From the NCBI RefSeq assembly GCF_039535785.1, contig NZ_BAAAXV010000012.1, positions 558,001-622,000 of the forward strand: a stretch of 64,000 nucleotides of DNA, given 5' to 3'. Shown piece by piece: positions 8,751-17,043 of this stretch. Both the position numbers and the translations under genes were made by a program. This DNA comes from Nonomuraea helvata (lineage in GTDB: Bacteria; Actinomycetota; Actinomycetes; Streptosporangiales; Streptosporangiaceae). Under the pieces are notes generated by a model that was not told the origin of the DNA, searched no databases, and worked only from the letters and a program-made list of their open reading frames with translations. Position 1 is the stretch's first letter, and every line of letters starts with the position of its first letter.

Positions 8751-8790
8751 TTCTCAGCGCCAACGGCTGTCCGCCGGTTCCTCACCCCCG
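8751..8790 (-). repeat. right terminal inverted repeat of the Tn3 transposon
   Basis: Reverse complement begins CGGGGGTGAGGAACC and then matches the left repeat exactly through GGCGCTGAGAA. The only differences are the two bases after CGGGG. TTGTC follows immediately at 8791. Confidence 0.93.
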
Positions 8791-8795
8791 TTGTC

Positions 8796-8823
8796 ACATT
8801 CCGGGGGCCTATCCGGTTCTTAA
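8796..8823 (+). pseudogene. displaced native 3' end of the ECF41 sigma gene
   Basis: Reading on from codon 288 of the sigma gene across the TTGTC duplication gives nine further residues (HSGGLSGS after the junction serine) and a TAA at 8821-8823. This removes the abrupt ending inside the transposon repeat and puts the epimerase-like gene about 100 bp downstream, the expected ECF41 arrangement. Confidence 0.85.
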
Positions 8824-8924
8824 TGGGTGACCGCGAGCGCCAGGACCCGGCGTGAGGCGGTGACCTGACAGCCGCGCGAGGCCGGAACACCCCGGCATCG
8901 CGCTCTCGGTGGGGGTTTCTACCC

Positions 8925-9668
8925 GTGACGAACCAGATCCTGGTGACGGGCGGTACCGGCCGGCTCGGCCGCGCGCTCGTTCCACAGCTTTTGTCGGCCG
9001 GTCATGCCGTCCGCGTGCTGAGCCGCAAGCCGCCATCGCACGAGCAGACGTGCCGCGGTGACCTGCTCACTGGTGAGGGCCTGGAGGAGGCGGTCAACGG
9101 CGTCGGTGTGATTGTCCACTGCGCGACCGGGAACGGCCGTGCGGACATCGATGGCACGCGCAACCTCATCCAGGTGGCGGTGCGAGCCGGGCGCCCGCAT
9201 CTGATGTACGTGTCCATCGTCGGCGTCGGCCGGGTGGACGTGTCTTACTATCGGGCGAAGTTGGCCTGTGAGCAGCTCGTGGAGCGCTCCGGCCTGCCGT
9301 GGACGATCCAGCGTACGACCCAGTTCCACGAGCTCATCGTCTGGATGTGCACGAGCCAGCGGTGGCTTCCGGTGATCGTGATGCCCAGCGGGGTCAGCTT
9401 CCAGCCCGTCGACGCCGGCGAGGTGGCCGCCCGCCTGGCCGCGCTGGCCGGTGCGCCGCCAGCCGGCCGGGTGCCAGACATGGGCGGGCCCGAGGTGCGC
9501 CCCGCCGCCGATCTGGCCCGCGCGTACGCTCGCTCGCGCTCCAGCCGCCGGCCGGTGGTGTCGGTGCCAATGCCCGGGGTCGGCATCCGCGGCTACCGCG
9601 AAGGGGGACATCTGACCCCTGAGCACGCCGACGGACGGATCACCTTCGACCAGTTCCTCGCCGCATGA
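8925..9668 (+). CDS. NAD(P)-binding NmrA/atypical SDR-type epimerase-like protein
   Basis: Rossmann-fold protein of 247 residues with the glycine-rich ILVTGGTGRLGRALV at the N-terminus, typical of NmrA-like atypical SDRs that act as NAD(P)H-dependent reductases/epimerases or redox sensors. The YYRAKLACEQLV segment corresponds to the helix after the SDR Tyr-x-x-x-Lys. The GTG at 8925 gives the complete Rossmann start. It was probably in one unit with the sigma gene before the transposon separated them by 7.2 kb; ECF41 factors typically regulate such a neighbouring oxidoreductase/epimerase gene. Its stop overlaps the next ATG (ATGA). The substrate is unknown. Confidence 0.88.
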   Translation: MTNQILVTGGTGRLGRALVPQLLSAGHAVRVLSRKPPSHEQTCRGDLLTGEGLEEAVNGVGVIVHCATGNGRADIDGTRNLIQVAVRAGRPHLMYVSIVGVGRVDVSYYRAKLACEQLVERSGLPWTIQRTTQFHELIVWMCTSQRWLPVIVMPSGVSFQPVDAGEVAARLAALAGAPPAGRVPDMGGPEVRPAADLARAYARSRSSRRPVVSVPMPGVGIRGYREGGHLTPEHADGRITFDQFLAA

Positions 9669-10063
9669 GTGCCCACACCTGGCTGCGCGCGGGCCTGGCC
9701 TTCCTGGCCGTGGCGCAGTTCGCCGTGGGGGGCTGGGCGCTGTTGTTCCCCCGCTCGTTCTTCGACATCCCCTGGGTGGGGATGCGCATGCCGTACAACG
9801 CGCATCTGATGATGGACTACGGCGCGATGAGCCTGGCCACGTCGGTGGTGCTGGGCGTGAGCGTCTTCATCGTACGGCGGAGCATGGCCCGTACGGCGCT
9901 TGCCGTGTACCTGGTGTTTGCCGCGCCGCACCTGGCGATCCACATCCAGCTGCTGCACCATCTCACACCCGGCGAGCGCGTGCCGTTGCTGACCGCACTC
10001 ACGGCAGCCGTCGTGATCCCGCTGGTGCTGCTTCCGCTCACCAGCCGGCTCGAAAAGGCGTAA
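9665..10063 (+). CDS. small four-helix membrane protein
   Basis: A 132-residue hydrophobic protein with about four membrane helices (about residues 8-27, 45-68, 72-92 and 100-124). The gene starts inside the stop of the SDR gene (ATGA), so it is translationally coupled. The layout resembles small DoxX- or DUF4345-like integral membrane proteins often found near redox and sigma-factor genes, but the family assignment is tentative. Its coupling to the SDR gene suggests a shared membrane or redox function under ECF control. Confidence 0.75.
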   Translation: MSAHTWLRAGLAFLAVAQFAVGGWALLFPRSFFDIPWVGMRMPYNAHLMMDYGAMSLATSVVLGVSVFIVRRSMARTALAVYLVFAAPHLAIHIQLLHHLTPGERVPLLTALTAAVVIPLVLLPLTSRLEKA

Positions 10064-10097
10064 TTCCTCGAAATTTCCGCAGAAAGGCGTCTTTGCT

Positions 10098-11282
10098 ATG
10101 CCCGAAAACGTTCCGTTGCCGATCCGCAGGGACGCGGCCTGCCCGTTCAGCCCCGACCCGGAGATGGCCCGGCGACGTGAAACCGATCCCGTCTCGGCCT
10201 CCCAGGCGCTCCTGCCGACCGGCGACGTGGTGGACGTCCGGCTGGTCACCGGGTACGGCGCCGCCCGCGAAGCGCTGGCCTGCTCGCACCTGAGCAGCCG
10301 CCCGGATGCCAAGCTGAGGAAGTTGATCGGTGAGCAGGCCGGCTTCCTGGTGGCCATGGACCCGCCTGACCACACCCGCGTCAGGCGGCTGTTGACCGGC
10401 GAGTTCACCGTCCGGCGGATCAATGCGTTCCGCCCCCGCTTCGTCGAGCTCGTCGACAAAGCCCTGGATCGGATGGAAAAGGCCGGGGGGCCGGTGGACC
10501 TGATGACCGCCTTCGCGCTGCCGCTGCCGTCACTGGTGATCTGCGAGCTGCTCGGCGTCCCGTATGAGGACCGCGCGGACTTCCAACGGCACAGCGACAC
10601 CATGCTCGACCTCAGTCTGACAATGGAGGAGCAGTTCGCCAACGCCATTGAGATGCACACCTACATGGGCGGCCTGGTGGCCGCCCATCGCGAGAATCCC
10701 GGCGCGGACATCCTCGGCATGCTGGTCCGGGAGCACGGCGGCGAGCTCAGCGACGACGACCTGATCGGCATCGGCAATCTCCTGCTGATCGCCGGGCACG
10801 AGACCACGGCCAACATGCTCGGCCTTGGCACCCTGCTCCTGCTGCGTCACCCCGACCAGCTCGCGCTGGTGCGGGAGGAGCCCGAGGTGGTCAACGGCGC
10901 GATCGAGGAGATGCTGCGCTACCTGTCGATCGTCAACAACGGCGCCATCCGTACCGCGACTGAGGAGTTCACCCTCGCCGGCCAGGTGATCCACGAGGGC
11001 GAGCGGGTGGCGGTCTCCCTGCCCTCGGCCAACCGTGACCCGGCGCTGATGGCCGAGCCCGACACCTTCGACGTCACCCGCCGCCCCAGCGCGCACGTCG
11101 CCTTCGGGCATGGCATCCACCAATGCCTCGGCCAGCAGCTGGCACGCATGGAGCTCCGCGTCGCCCTGCCGGCCCTCCTGCGCCGCTTTCCCACGCTACG
11201 GCTCGCCGTGCCGCATGAGGAGCTGCGCTACCGCGAGCTGGCACCCGTCAACGGCGTGCTCTCCCTCCCGGTGACCTGGTGA
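10098..11282 (+). CDS. cytochrome P450
   Basis: Bacterial class I P450 of 394 residues. The signatures are the I-helix oxygen-activation motif AGHETTAN (about residues 232-239), the K-helix ExxR in EEMLRYL, and the heme-thiolate loop FGHGIHQCLGQQLARMEL with its cysteine near residue 345. It resembles soluble actinobacterial CYP105/CYP107-type enzymes and would need an electron-donating ferredoxin and reductase. An AGAAAGG ribosome-binding site precedes the ATG. The start of a ferredoxin gene lies four bases downstream but is cut off after eight codons, so this P450 has lost its dedicated partner. Substrate unknown. It may belong to the same ECF-linked cluster as the two genes upstream. Confidence 0.94.
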   Translation: MPENVPLPIRRDAACPFSPDPEMARRRETDPVSASQALLPTGDVVDVRLVTGYGAAREALACSHLSSRPDAKLRKLIGEQAGFLVAMDPPDHTRVRRLLTGEFTVRRINAFRPRFVELVDKALDRMEKAGGPVDLMTAFALPLPSLVICELLGVPYEDRADFQRHSDTMLDLSLTMEEQFANAIEMHTYMGGLVAAHRENPGADILGMLVREHGGELSDDDLIGIGNLLLIAGHETTANMLGLGTLLLLRHPDQLALVREEPEVVNGAIEEMLRYLSIVNNGAIRTATEEFTLAGQVIHEGERVAVSLPSANRDPALMAEPDTFDVTRRPSAHVAFGHGIHQCLGQQLARMELRVALPALLRRFPTLRLAVPHEELRYRELAPVNGVLSLPVTW

Positions 11283-11286
11283 TCAC

Positions 11287-11310
11287 ATGAAAATCATCAT
11301 CGACCAGGAC
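11287..11310 (+). pseudogene. 5' stub of a P450-associated ferredoxin gene
   Basis: An ATG four bases after the P450 stop starts MKIIIDQD, the stereotyped beginning of [3Fe-4S]/[4Fe-4S] ferredoxins that follow actinobacterial P450 genes. The cysteine-containing continuation (usually xCVGAGxC) is missing; unrelated sequence begins at about 11308. A rearrangement has therefore removed the rest of the gene. Confidence 0.6.
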
Positions 11311-11400
11311 GGTAGGCGAGGTCGGCTGCGGTCGTGGTGGTTGGACACTTGCGGGCCAGGTAGGCGTCGCGGATGTGGACGACGCCGACCGGCTGCTCGC
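11308..11400 (-). pseudogene. fragment of a CBS-domain (CNNM/CorC-like) protein
   Basis: Minus-strand translation gives PVGVVHIRDAYLARK followed by TTAADLAYRP, similar to the CBS domain of HlyC/CorC-type membrane transporters. It is truncated at both ends and abuts the ferredoxin stub, marking a rearrangement junction. The remaining bases to 11519 show no gene. Confidence 0.4.
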
Positions 11401-11519
11401 GCCGCTGCCTTCGCCGTCTACGAACAGCTCCGGACCATGGGCCGGGGGACACCGGGGTTGAGACTGGCAGGAGTCGTTGATCGAGTGATCGGTATTCGTT
11501 GGGTTGCTCGTTCAGTTGA

Positions 11520-13058
11520 TCACTGGGCGTGGTCGCTGGGGGCGTAGTGAGTCCAGGATCCTCCGGCGTCTGCGGCGATCCGGGTGGTGGTCTTGTGGTG
11601 GAAGCCCAGGGAGTTGGCGATCACTGGTGCGGGGGCTTGCAGGACGAGCTGGCGGAGCGCGGAGACTCTGGCCGTTCCGGCGGCGAAGCCGGCGAGTCGG
11701 AGGTGCTCGCGGATGGTGCCGGCATGGGCGGGCTGGTCGGCTCGCCGGCCGGGGAACAGCCAGCGCGCGTCGGGGTTGGTCGCGGTGTTGAGGTGGGGCC
11801 GGTCGTCGGCCAGTTCTCGAAGCAGGTTGGCGAAGGGTTCGGGCACGGGAGTGGGCGGGTCTCCGAGCTTAAGGAGGAGTTCGTCCTGGTCCTGGATGAG
11901 GTCGTCGACGGTGAGCCTGACGAGGCGGGTGACGGGCTGGGCGTAGAGGAGCACGAGGCAGGCTGCGACTCGGGTGGTCAGAGGGAGCTCGTCGTGGGTG
12001 ACCGCTCGGCGGATCAACCGGAGTCTGTGCTGTTGGGACATGGGAGTGGCCTTCGAGTTCTCCAGGACGGGCAACCGCAGCTTTGGTATGTGCCCTGTGT
12101 CCATGGCCCAGCGTAGAAACGTCCGCAGTGTGTGGGATTGGCGAGGACCGTGAGCGGCGTGCCAGGCGTCGAGATCGGCCTGCTCGCAGCAGGTTAAAGA
12201 CCGTCCAGTTGTATCGAGCCAGGTCAGAAAGATGCGCGCCGCTTGAAACTGCTCGCCGGCGGCTCTTCGAGATCCTGAGGTCAGTGGCTTGACGGCGGCC
12301 TTGGCGCGGAGCTGCGGGAGTTGGTGCCAGGTCGCGAAGGTGCGGAGAAGGCGCTGATGGGGATCGTCGTGGAGTTCGTTGAGGCGGTGGGTCAGCCAGG
12401 TCTGGTGGTGGAGTAGCAGCTTGTCGATCACGGGCAGGGCTCCGGCGGCCATGAGAAGGTCGCGCAGGTGGGCGACGGTCCGCCAGTTCGGAAGCTCGTG
12501 AAGGGCTTCGTGGGTAAGCGGGAGGGCTCCGGTGGCCAGGTCGCTGATGAGGTTGTGGACGTGGGGACGGCGCAACCACATCCAGGTGGACTTGGGGTTG
12601 GGCGAGGCGATCAGTTTGTCCGCAAGCGTGCTCAACGCTGGGTTGATCCGGCCGGTGCCGTCGTCGAAGAAGCCGTGGACCAGGTCGGACAGGGTGCATC
12701 GGGTGCAGAGCCGCCCGGTGTGTAGCGGCCCTTCGTAGCCGCACCGGTCGCAGAGGTAGCTGCGGGTGATCCCCGCGCAGTCCCCGCAGATCGACGCTCC
12801 ATCGGTGGTGCGGCCGGGTAACGCCCGATCGACTCGGCAGCCAGGGCAGGTCCCGCGGGTCAGCAGCGCCTTTTCCTCGCAGGTCCGGCACACGTAGGCC
12901 TCGCTGTAGTCCTGGGGAAATTTCCAACGGATTTGCCTGACCTGCACTGATGCGGACCTGTTCCAGTACGCGCATGAGGGGGCGATCCGGCACCGCCACC
13001 TGGCCGCGCAGACCGAGCAGGCGTGGTGCCTGACCTTGCTGACCAACTCGGTAGTCAC
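11520..13058 (-). CDS. zinc-ribbon tyrosine-recombinase-like protein, degenerate active site
   Basis: A 512-residue protein. The N-terminal third contains about ten CxxC-type pairs (CSVC, CRTC, CPGC, CGDC, CDRC, CTRC), suggesting several zinc ribbons. The rest has a phage-integrase fold. The catalytic boxes are eroded: the arginine region reads LLYAQPVTRLVRLTVDDL, the usual HxLRH box reads SALRQL, LLGH is replaced by SLGF, and the usual TTxxYxH end is replaced by TTTRIAADAGGSWTHY. It may be an accessory or inactive recombinase. It is divergent from the tyrosine recombinase at 13168. One copy of a perfect 50-bp inverted duplication (12896-12945) lies in its N-terminal coding region and supplies residues VRQIRWKFPQDYSEA, so the N-terminus may be a fusion created by an insertion. 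Confidence 0.6.
   Translation of the reverse strand: MTTELVSKVRHHACSVCAARWRCRIAPSCAYWNRSASVQVRQIRWKFPQDYSEAYVCRTCEEKALLTRGTCPGCRVDRALPGRTTDGASICGDCAGITRSYLCDRCGYEGPLHTGRLCTRCTLSDLVHGFFDDGTGRINPALSTLADKLIASPNPKSTWMWLRRPHVHNLISDLATGALPLTHEALHELPNWRTVAHLRDLLMAAGALPVIDKLLLHHQTWLTHRLNELHDDPHQRLLRTFATWHQLPQLRAKAAVKPLTSGSRRAAGEQFQAARIFLTWLDTTGRSLTCCEQADLDAWHAAHGPRQSHTLRTFLRWAMDTGHIPKLRLPVLENSKATPMSQQHRLRLIRRAVTHDELPLTTRVAACLVLLYAQPVTRLVRLTVDDLIQDQDELLLKLGDPPTPVPEPFANLLRELADDRPHLNTATNPDARWLFPGRRADQPAHAGTIREHLRLAGFAAGTARVSALRQLVLQAPAPVIANSLGFHHKTTTRIAADAGGSWTHYAPSDHAQ
12896..12945 (-). repeat. 50-bp perfect inverted duplication, left copy
   Basis: Exact reverse complement of 20701-20750 over 50 bp; identity ends sharply on both sides. 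The centre contains the palindrome GGAAATTTCC. It lies inside the zinc-ribbon recombinase gene. Confidence 0.9.
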
Positions 13059-13167
13059 CTGTTATCTGGGGCGGGAAGAAGCCGTCTGTAACGCAGCGTA
13101 AGTGGCTTTTCAGGAGGTCTCGCCGTTCCTCACGTACGGACTATCTGACGTCTCTACGCTACGCAAG

Positions 13168-14391
13168 GTGACGACGGGAACAGTCGCTGGTCTCTGCCGG
13201 GCACAGCGTGTGGCGCTGCCGAGTGGGGAGCGGACGTGGACGGTGCTGGGCAGCGATCATCTGCCGGTCGGGCCCGCAGAGGAGTACCTGGAGTACCTGC
13301 GGACTCAGCGGTGCTCGCCGAACACCGTGAAGTCCTACGCGCGGGCGCTGGCCCTGTGGTGGGACTATCTCGGGCAGTTCGAGCTTGGCTGGACGCAGGT
13401 GGCGCTACAGGACTTCGGCGCCTTCTTGACCTGGCTTCGGACCAGGAACGGCCCGCATGTCGCGTCGATCGAGCCGCGCCCGTCCCGGTTTGCCGAGTCC
13501 ACGATCGAGGTCCGGCTGCGGGCCGTGGTCTCCTTCTACGGCTATCACCTGCTCAACGGGGTCAGCGTCGGCGCCGACCTGCACCGGGTTGTGCACGGAG
13601 GCGGGACCGCCTACAAACCTCTGCTGGAGCACATCGCGCGGCGATCCGGCCGTCGCCGGACGGTGATCCGGGTCCGGCGGCGTCGCTCGGTGCCGCCGAC
13701 GTTGACCCCCGGGCAGATCGAGCGGATCTGTGAGGTGTCCGCGAGCTGGGACGATGACGTCCGGGAATGGCGCGGCTCGGTCCGCAACCGGCTGCTGTGG
13801 TGTCTGCTTGCAGAAACCGGGCTGCGGCTGGGCGAGGCGCTGGGGCTGCAGCACCGGGACTGGCACACCGGCTGCGGCGACACCCCGTTTCTCGAGGTCG
13901 TCCCGCGCGAGCATGCGCACCAGGTGCGGGCCAAGAGCGGCTACCGGCGGTTGTTCATCTCCGACGACCTCGACCGGCTTTATGGCGAGTACGTGTGGCA
14001 GCTCTGCGAGGCCGGCGCCGACCTGGTCACCGACGACTTCGACAGCACCTGCGTGTTCGTGAACCTGGAGCGCGAGCCGCGCTTTGCCCCCTGGAAACCT
14101 GACAGCGTCTACGACCTGGTGGACCGGCTGCGCCGTGAGCTGGCGGGGCAGGTCCCCGACGGGTGGACGCCGCACTGGTTCCGGCACACCCACGCGACGG
14201 CGCTGCTGCTTTCGGGGGTGCCGGTGCACGTGGTCAGCCGTCGGCTCGGACATGCCGACGTCCAGACCACGCTAAACACCTACGCACACGTCACCGACGA
14301 TGCCGAGCTGCGGGCCGTCGCCGACTGGACCAGACTCACCGCCGGCTGGCGCGCGGCAACGGCTGACGACACTCAGATCGGGCCGTGCTGA
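13168..14391 (+). CDS. tyrosine recombinase, TnpA-like member of a Tn554-type trio
   Basis: Site-specific integrase of about 407 residues (GTG start; a further GTG at 13102 is possible, and AGGAGG at 13112 serves neither start well). A core-binding domain (about residues 25-130) precedes a catalytic domain with the Arg box ETGLRLGEALGL, the His box HWFRHTHATALLLSG, RRLGHADVQTT and the nucleophile in NTYAHV. All catalytic residues are present. Its TGA overlaps the next ATG (TGATG), so the two are coupled. With the two following genes it forms the TnpA-TnpB-TnpC arrangement known from Tn554 and related elements, which insert by a tyrosine-recombinase mechanism without target duplication. Confidence 0.9.
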   Translation: MTTGTVAGLCRAQRVALPSGERTWTVLGSDHLPVGPAEEYLEYLRTQRCSPNTVKSYARALALWWDYLGQFELGWTQVALQDFGAFLTWLRTRNGPHVASIEPRPSRFAESTIEVRLRAVVSFYGYHLLNGVSVGADLHRVVHGGGTAYKPLLEHIARRSGRRRTVIRVRRRRSVPPTLTPGQIERICEVSASWDDDVREWRGSVRNRLLWCLLAETGLRLGEALGLQHRDWHTGCGDTPFLEVVPREHAHQVRAKSGYRRLFISDDLDRLYGEYVWQLCEAGADLVTDDFDSTCVFVNLEREPRFAPWKPDSVYDLVDRLRRELAGQVPDGWTPHWFRHTHATALLLSGVPVHVVSRRLGHADVQTTLNTYAHVTDDAELRAVADWTRLTAGWRAATADDTQIGPC

Positions 14392-16559
14392 TGGGATCCA
14401 AACTGCTGCTGGAGAACATGCGAGACACCTCTGGCTGTTTCCACAGCGAGGTCCTGGAGGTGTTGTGGGCGGCGATTCCCGCCCGATTCCGCACGATCGA
14501 GCTGGCCTCGGTCGACCTGGGACACGAGGAGGCGGCGGGGTTTTCCATCAGCGGCCGCCATCAGAATTTCCGGCTGTGGTTCGGGCAACTGTCCGAGCCG
14601 ATGGACCGAGAGATGGCCTGGTGCTGCTGGCGCATCGTCGAACTCGGCGGCCGCGTCCCGGTCGGGGCGCTCAGCTCGCTGATTCGCTGGCTGGCCGCTA
14701 CGGTTAAGGATCATCCGGAGCTGCGCGGGTCGTTGATGACGGCGACACCGCGGGAGTGGGAACAAACGCTCGCCGCGACCTGGGCGCGCCACAAGGGACG
14801 TCTGCCCGGCAAGCACTGGCTGCTCAACACCGCCAGGCTGCTGCGACGGTGCTACCAGATGCTCTGGACCGCCTACGATCAGCGGCCCTGGTGGCAGCGC
14901 GAGGTCTGGGACCCTGGGCTCGACCCGCAGATCCCGCGGCGCGAGCACGAACCGCAGGGCGACTACAGCATCTACTTCCAGCAACTCCAGCCGCTCTGGT
15001 TCCGCCGCGCCACCCAGTGGTATTTCAAGATCTCGCTGGAGACCGGTGACCTGACATGGAGCACGATCCGCACTCGCCGATCGGGGTTGCAGGTCTTCGG
15101 CGACTGGATCACCGCGCAGCAGGCCGCTCCACCGCCCTGCCTGCGCGACGATCCGGCTGCGGTCAGAGCGTTCATGCTGGACTACCTCGCCCACGTCCGC
15201 GCTCAGACCGCCAGCACCGGCGCGAACCTCGGCAAGCCGCTGTCCCCACTGCGGGTGAACGACATCCTCACCGATATTGAGAAGTTCTACGCGTTCATGA
15301 CCGACCACCGCGAGACCGCCGCCCGGGTCCTGGACGAACCAGGCTGGCTCGCACTCGGCCCCTACCATGCCATTTTGTGGCGGCACGGGGAGAAAGGCCG
15401 GGCCAAGGTCCGGCCAGAACGCCGGGAGGTCATCGACGACACCGCCTTCTCCCAGATCATGACGAACCTTCACCTACTCGGCGCAGCTGAGGACGACGGT
15501 GGATTCGACGACGAGCAGATCATGCGAATCATGATGTTGGTGGCCCGAACCGGCCGCCGGATCAGTGAGATCCGCATGCTCGACCGCGACCCGCTGTTCC
15601 CGCTCGACCAGCTCTCCCCACCCAGCGAACAGGACGCCGCCGACGGAGCGTTCGTCGCTAAGCTCCGCTACCAGCAGACGAAGATCGAGCAGGCCCCGGA
15701 CACCATGCTCGTTGACGCCGAGATCGTGGCGATCATCCGCGAACAGCAGCAGTGGGCCGACATCCACCTGGCGCCCCGCTGGGCGCCCGGCACGAGGCCG
15801 AAGTACCTGTTTCTCGCACACAAGATGAACCGACACGCCGACAAGCCCTACACCGTCGAGGCCATCCACCAGAAAGTCGTCGACTTCGCCCAACGACTCG
15901 ACATCCGCGACAGCGCCGGGCGACTGGTCGACTTCAACCGAACCCACCGCTTCCGCCACACCAAGGCCACCAGCCTGCTCAACGCCGGAGTCCCGCTGCA
16001 CGTCGTGCAGCGCTACATGGGCCACCTGTCTCCAACCATGACCATGGAGTACGCCGAAACCCTCGCCGCCACGCACGAGGCCGAGTTCCTGCGCTACCGC
16101 AAGGTCACCGCCGACGGCCGCGACCTGCAGACCGACCCACGTGACCTCTACGACATGCTGGAACTGGACAAGCGCACCGACCGGATCCTGCCCAATGGCT
16201 GGTGCCTGTTGCCTCCCCGCCAGGTCTGTGAGAAGGGCAACGCCTGCTTGACCTGCGAAAAGTTCACCAGTGACGCCACCTTCTTGCCCGAGCTCCACAA
16301 CCAGCGGCACCGCACCGAACAGCTCATCACCGAGCGGCAGCAGGCCTTCCAGGCCCGCACCGGCCAACCGATGGGCGCCGACAACATCTGGCTCGCCGGA
16401 CGGCTCCAAGAACACGACGCCCTCGGACGGATCATCGTCAAGCTCGAGCAGCCTCGCCTCGCCGACAGCACCACCCAGGCCGTTCGCGGCGCCGGTGTCT
16501 CGGCGCGCACCGACGCCCGCGCCGCCAAAGCAGAGGAGACCCGTGACAATGCGCGGTAA
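14391..16559 (+). CDS. large tyrosine recombinase, TnpB-like member of a Tn554-type trio
   Basis: A 722-residue recombinase, longer than XerC/D because of a roughly 250-residue N-terminal extension. The catalytic boxes are intact: VARTGRRISEIRML, HRFRHTKATSLLNAG, QRYMGHLSPTMTMEYAETL. A C-terminal cysteine cluster (PPRQVCEKGNACLTCEKF) is typical of Tn554 TnpB-type proteins and may bind zinc. The start overlaps the stop of the first recombinase and the 3' end overlaps the third gene by 11 bases, so the three genes form one coupled operon. It likely acts with the upstream recombinase in excision and integration of the element. Confidence 0.92.
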   Translation: MGSKLLLENMRDTSGCFHSEVLEVLWAAIPARFRTIELASVDLGHEEAAGFSISGRHQNFRLWFGQLSEPMDREMAWCCWRIVELGGRVPVGALSSLIRWLAATVKDHPELRGSLMTATPREWEQTLAATWARHKGRLPGKHWLLNTARLLRRCYQMLWTAYDQRPWWQREVWDPGLDPQIPRREHEPQGDYSIYFQQLQPLWFRRATQWYFKISLETGDLTWSTIRTRRSGLQVFGDWITAQQAAPPPCLRDDPAAVRAFMLDYLAHVRAQTASTGANLGKPLSPLRVNDILTDIEKFYAFMTDHRETAARVLDEPGWLALGPYHAILWRHGEKGRAKVRPERREVIDDTAFSQIMTNLHLLGAAEDDGGFDDEQIMRIMMLVARTGRRISEIRMLDRDPLFPLDQLSPPSEQDAADGAFVAKLRYQQTKIEQAPDTMLVDAEIVAIIREQQQWADIHLAPRWAPGTRPKYLFLAHKMNRHADKPYTVEAIHQKVVDFAQRLDIRDSAGRLVDFNRTHRFRHTKATSLLNAGVPLHVVQRYMGHLSPTMTMEYAETLAATHEAEFLRYRKVTADGRDLQTDPRDLYDMLELDKRTDRILPNGWCLLPPRQVCEKGNACLTCEKFTSDATFLPELHNQRHRTEQLITERQQAFQARTGQPMGADNIWLAGRLQEHDALGRIIVKLEQPRLADSTTQAVRGAGVSARTDARAAKAEETRDNAR

Positions 16560-16974
16560 CCCCGACAACCTGCGCAGAGCCGCCGCGGCCAAGAAGGCCG
16601 GCGCCATCCAGTGCGCCGAGCAAGGGCTGCGTGACATGATCCGCCGAGGTGACTCGATCACCTTCCGCGGCCTGGCTCAGGCCGCAGGAGTCTCTCTCGA
16701 CTTCCTCTATCGCAACGCCGAGATCCGCCAGCGCGTTGAGCAACTCCGAGACCAACAGCGAGGGACGCCTCCCGCAATCCGATCTCAGCAAGTCGACCCT
16801 GACCAGCCCAGCAGCGTGGTCCGCACCCTCACCGCCCAACTCACCGACCTCAAGCGCCGTCACCGCGACGAAGTCTCCGCACTCAAACGAGCCTTGGAAG
16901 CCGCACACGGTGAGAACCTTGAACTGCGCAGACGTCTGGGGCTGCGAGAAACAGGCTCCGCTCCCGGCAAATAA
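16549..16974 (+). CDS. DUF6262/TnpC-like accessory transposition protein
   Basis: A 141-residue basic protein. The N-terminal half (NLRRAAAAKKAGAIQCAEQGL, quoted in part: AAAAKKAGAIQCAEQG) contains a helix-turn-helix-like segment, ITFRGLAQAAGVSLDFLYRN. A long predicted coiled coil follows, about residues 80-130 (TAQLTDLKRRHRDEVSALK). This is the layout of DUF6262/TnpC proteins encoded after the two recombinases in Tn554-like elements; TnpC influences the orientation and frequency of transposition in Tn554. The ATG at 16549 is chosen over a GTG at 16543 because GAGGAG would otherwise be only four bases away. Confidence 0.85.
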   Translation: MRGNPDNLRRAAAAKKAGAIQCAEQGLRDMIRRGDSITFRGLAQAAGVSLDFLYRNAEIRQRVEQLRDQQRGTPPAIRSQQVDPDQPSSVVRTLTAQLTDLKRRHRDEVSALKRALEAAHGENLELRRRLGLRETGSAPGK

Positions 16975-17043
16975 CGACCCGGGCCGGCTGCTTCCACTCG
17001 GTGACCAGACATCCGAACAGCAGTCAGCATCGATCGCGCAAAG

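Larger units (their letters stand above)
1565..8790. mobile_element. complete Tn3-family transposon with esterase passenger
   Basis: A 7226-bp unit bounded by 40-bp inverted repeats (1565-1604 and 8751-8790) that differ at only two positions. It is flanked by the 5-bp direct repeat TTGTC (1560-1564 and 8791-8795), the duplication length expected for Tn3 transposition. Contents in order: XerD-like recombinase (minus), TetR regulator (minus), small membrane protein and lipoprotein carboxylesterase (plus), transposase (minus). Removing the unit plus one TTGTC copy restores a continuous sigma-factor frame from 702 to an ordinary stop. The near-identity of the repeats and the intact genes suggest a fairly recent insertion (inference). 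Confidence 0.93.
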
